From Chloroflexota bacterium (GTDB taxonomy: Bacteria; Chloroflexota; UBA11872): 64,000 bases of DNA. Where the stretch lies: NCBI GenBank assembly GCA_022824495.1, contig JAJDZU010000024.1:310001-374000 (forward strand), read 5' to 3'. Below, piece after piece: positions 62,820 through 64,000 of this stretch (positions are counted from its first letter, which is position 1; the number at the start of each line of letters is the position of its first letter). The notes beneath the pieces are model-generated. The model made no database searches. It had not been told where the DNA came from and saw only the letters and a program-made list of their open reading frames with translations. The position numbers and the translations under genes were made by a program.

Positions 62820-63689
62820 ATGGCGATCGCAGAAACCGAGGTCGTGGCGCAGAACGAACTCCTGGACGTTCACCAGATGGCTCGTTTCGTCATCGATGGC
62901 TTTATCGAATTCGACGACTTGATTCCTGACGAACTGAGCGAAGCCGTCTATGCCGACGAACTGGAATCGGTTAACGACGATGGTCCGCTTCCCGAGGTGC
63001 GCTGGCACATCACGGACAACCCGCACGGGTTCTACGAGCGTTCCGCCGCCGTGCGCGCCGTGCACAACCTGCCGCGCGTCAAGGCCGTGCTTCAAAGCCT
63101 GCTGGGCCCCGGGCACGTGGCCAGCCACTCGGCCCTGCACTGCACCGGGCCCCGCCAGGAGACGGCCCAACAGTGGCACGTGGACGCCGGCGGCCGGCGC
63201 CAGGTACGCCTGCCCGGTGTGCACCCCTGGTCCTTCGACATCCTCACGGCCTACTTCGCCCACGACACCCCGCACGAGATGGGTCCCACGCTGGTGCTGC
63301 CCGGCTCGCACATGCGCTCGGTGCTCGGTCCGGACGTCGCCCGGTACAAGAACATCGCCGGCCAGAAGCGCCTGTCCGGCAAGGCCGGGCGCATCGTCTT
63401 CATGCACGAGGCGCTCTGGCACTGCGCCCAGACCAATGAGATCGACCAGTGGCGCTTCATGTTCAAGATTCGCTACAACCCGCGGGTCCCGCAGCGCGGC
63501 ATCTTCAACACCGACGGCTGGGACAGCGAGGAAATCCGGCGCTTCTTCCGAATGAACAAGAACGCCCACAACCTGACCGGCGAGTCCTCAGCCGTCGCCC
63601 AGGAGCGCGCCGACTGGTGGCGCTACCTCTGCGGCGCGGACGAACTGGCCGACCCGAGTGGGACCGGGGCCCACGGGGACTACGCCTAG
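62820..63689 (+). CDS. Phytanoyl-CoA dioxygenase (PhyH) family protein
   Basis: The 289-residue oxygenase has QQWHVDAGG with the first iron His-Asp pair and MHEALWHCAQTN with the second His. WRFMFKIRYNPR carries the probable 2-oxoglutarate Arg. It differs clearly from the PhyH at 61623, so the two are not recent duplicates. AAGGGG lies about seven bases before the ATG. It converges on the molybdopterin oxidoreductase with a 12-base gap. Confidence 0.88.
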   Translation: MAIAETEVVAQNELLDVHQMARFVIDGFIEFDDLIPDELSEAVYADELESVNDDGPLPEVRWHITDNPHGFYERSAAVRAVHNLPRVKAVLQSLLGPGHVASHSALHCTGPRQETAQQWHVDAGGRRQVRLPGVHPWSFDILTAYFAHDTPHEMGPTLVLPGSHMRSVLGPDVARYKNIAGQKRLSGKAGRIVFMHEALWHCAQTNEIDQWRFMFKIRYNPRVPQRGIFNTDGWDSEEIRRFFRMNKNAHNLTGESSAVAQERADWWRYLCGADELADPSGTGAHGDYA

Positions 63690-63701
63690 AGGCGGATCCC
63701 G

Positions 63702-64000
63702 TTACCCGCTGACGTCCACCACGATGGTGTGGTGGCCCGTCGCGCCGTCGGGGTCGGAGCGCTGGACGACCGCGGTCTGCGGCTCGCCGGTGGTGTCGGT
63801 CGCGCGAACGGCGATGACGTGCCTGCCCGGCGTGGCGTCCCAGGGGAGCACCCACTGGCGCCAGGTGTCCTTCGAAATCGCCTCGCCCAGCTGCGTCTCC
63901 TGCCAGCCGCCGTCACCAATCTGGACCTCGACTTTGGAGATGCCCCGGTCTTGCGCCCAGGCCACGCCGGCAATGGGCTGCAGGCCCGGCTGCAGTGTGC
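63702..64000 (-). CDS. Molybdopterin-dependent oxidoreductase, sulfite-oxidase type, C-terminal end (partial)
   Basis: Only the last 98 residues or so are present; the gene continues beyond the right edge. IAGVAWAQDRGISKVEVQIGD, then DTWRQWVLPWDATPGRH, and DPDGATGHHTIVVDV match the Mo-cofactor oxidoreductase dimerisation domain of the sulfite oxidase family. The Moco-binding domain and any haem or export signals lie outside, so whether it oxidises sulfite or another substrate cannot be said. Confidence 0.85.
   Translation of the reverse strand, partial: TLQPGLQPIAGVAWAQDRGISKVEVQIGDGGWQETQLGEAISKDTWRQWVLPWDATPGRHVIAVRATDTTGEPQTAVVQRSDPDGATGHHTIVVDVSG

Overview
The window looks like a piece of a high-GC bacterial chromosome, most likely a Chloroflexota member of the Dehalococcoidia/SAR202 kind. 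This is an inference. It rests on the paired membrane proteins of the Agl23 and YYY (DUF2298) families, which are mostly known from Chloroflexi and Archaea, on the phytanoyl-CoA dioxygenases and the sulfite-oxidase-like gene at the right end, on an actinobacterial-style T-box leader and on frequent GTG/TTG starts. No prophage, complete insertion sequence or CRISPR array is visible. Genes are densely packed: same-strand neighbours often overlap as ATGA or GTGA, and five convergent pairs overlap by exactly four bases at their stop codons.

Layout. 1-4.6 kb: the tail of hemD and then hemB, separated by a lower-GC MrfA/YprA-type helicase on the opposite strand, followed by an EamA transporter. 4.6-8.7 kb (minus): parA, ftsZ and a GAF-GAF histidine kinase, probably one transcription unit. 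8.9-12.3 kb: a second lower-GC gene (pyrD), a YchF-like protein that has lost its P-loop, rpsT and holA. 12.4-15.5 kb: a class-III aminotransferase with RidA, a DEDDy exonuclease and a HicA-HicB toxin-antitoxin pair.

15.6-25.8 kb: a T-box riboswitch with intrinsic terminator, then ilvB-ilvN-ilvC-leuA-leuC-leuD-leuB-cimA. Together these make most of the valine/leucine pathway, and citramalate synthase feeds isoleucine synthesis; ilvD and ilvE are absent here. 25.9-34.3 kb: a coiled-coil membrane protein, an M20 peptidase, an orphan Tat lipoprotein solute-binding protein, a DUF2342-type zincin, a ThiO-like oxidase, a MATE exporter and ComB. 34.3-39.6 kb (minus): a tightly coupled YYY, Agl23 and FAD-oxidoreductase operon, probably for lipid-linked glycan handling.

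39.6-50 kb: a second orphan solute-binding lipoprotein, YjbQ, a HAD phosphatase, a MOP-type transporter, a 3-hydroxyacyl-CoA dehydrogenase, large unassigned membrane proteins, a TIM-barrel protein and a tiny zinc ribbon resembling the C-terminus of NrdJ. 50.2-58 kb: PolX, a putative sugar-acid catabolic set (SDR, DapA-like lyase, TIM-barrel isomerase, 3-hydroxyisobutyrate-dehydrogenase-like), a small membrane protein, a HARE-HTH/DEDDh/GIY-YIG triple-domain nuclease and tRNA-Cys. 58-64 kb: a membrane-anchored protein of unknown function, a CcdA plus DipZ-like thioredoxin pair, two PhyH dioxygenases around a small unknown gene, and the end of a molybdopterin oxidoreductase.

The most unusual items are the P-loop-less YchF, the three-domain nuclease, the helicase between hemD and hemB, the T-box leader and the recurring CTAG convergent stop overlaps. 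All calls are from reading the sequence; no database search was run.
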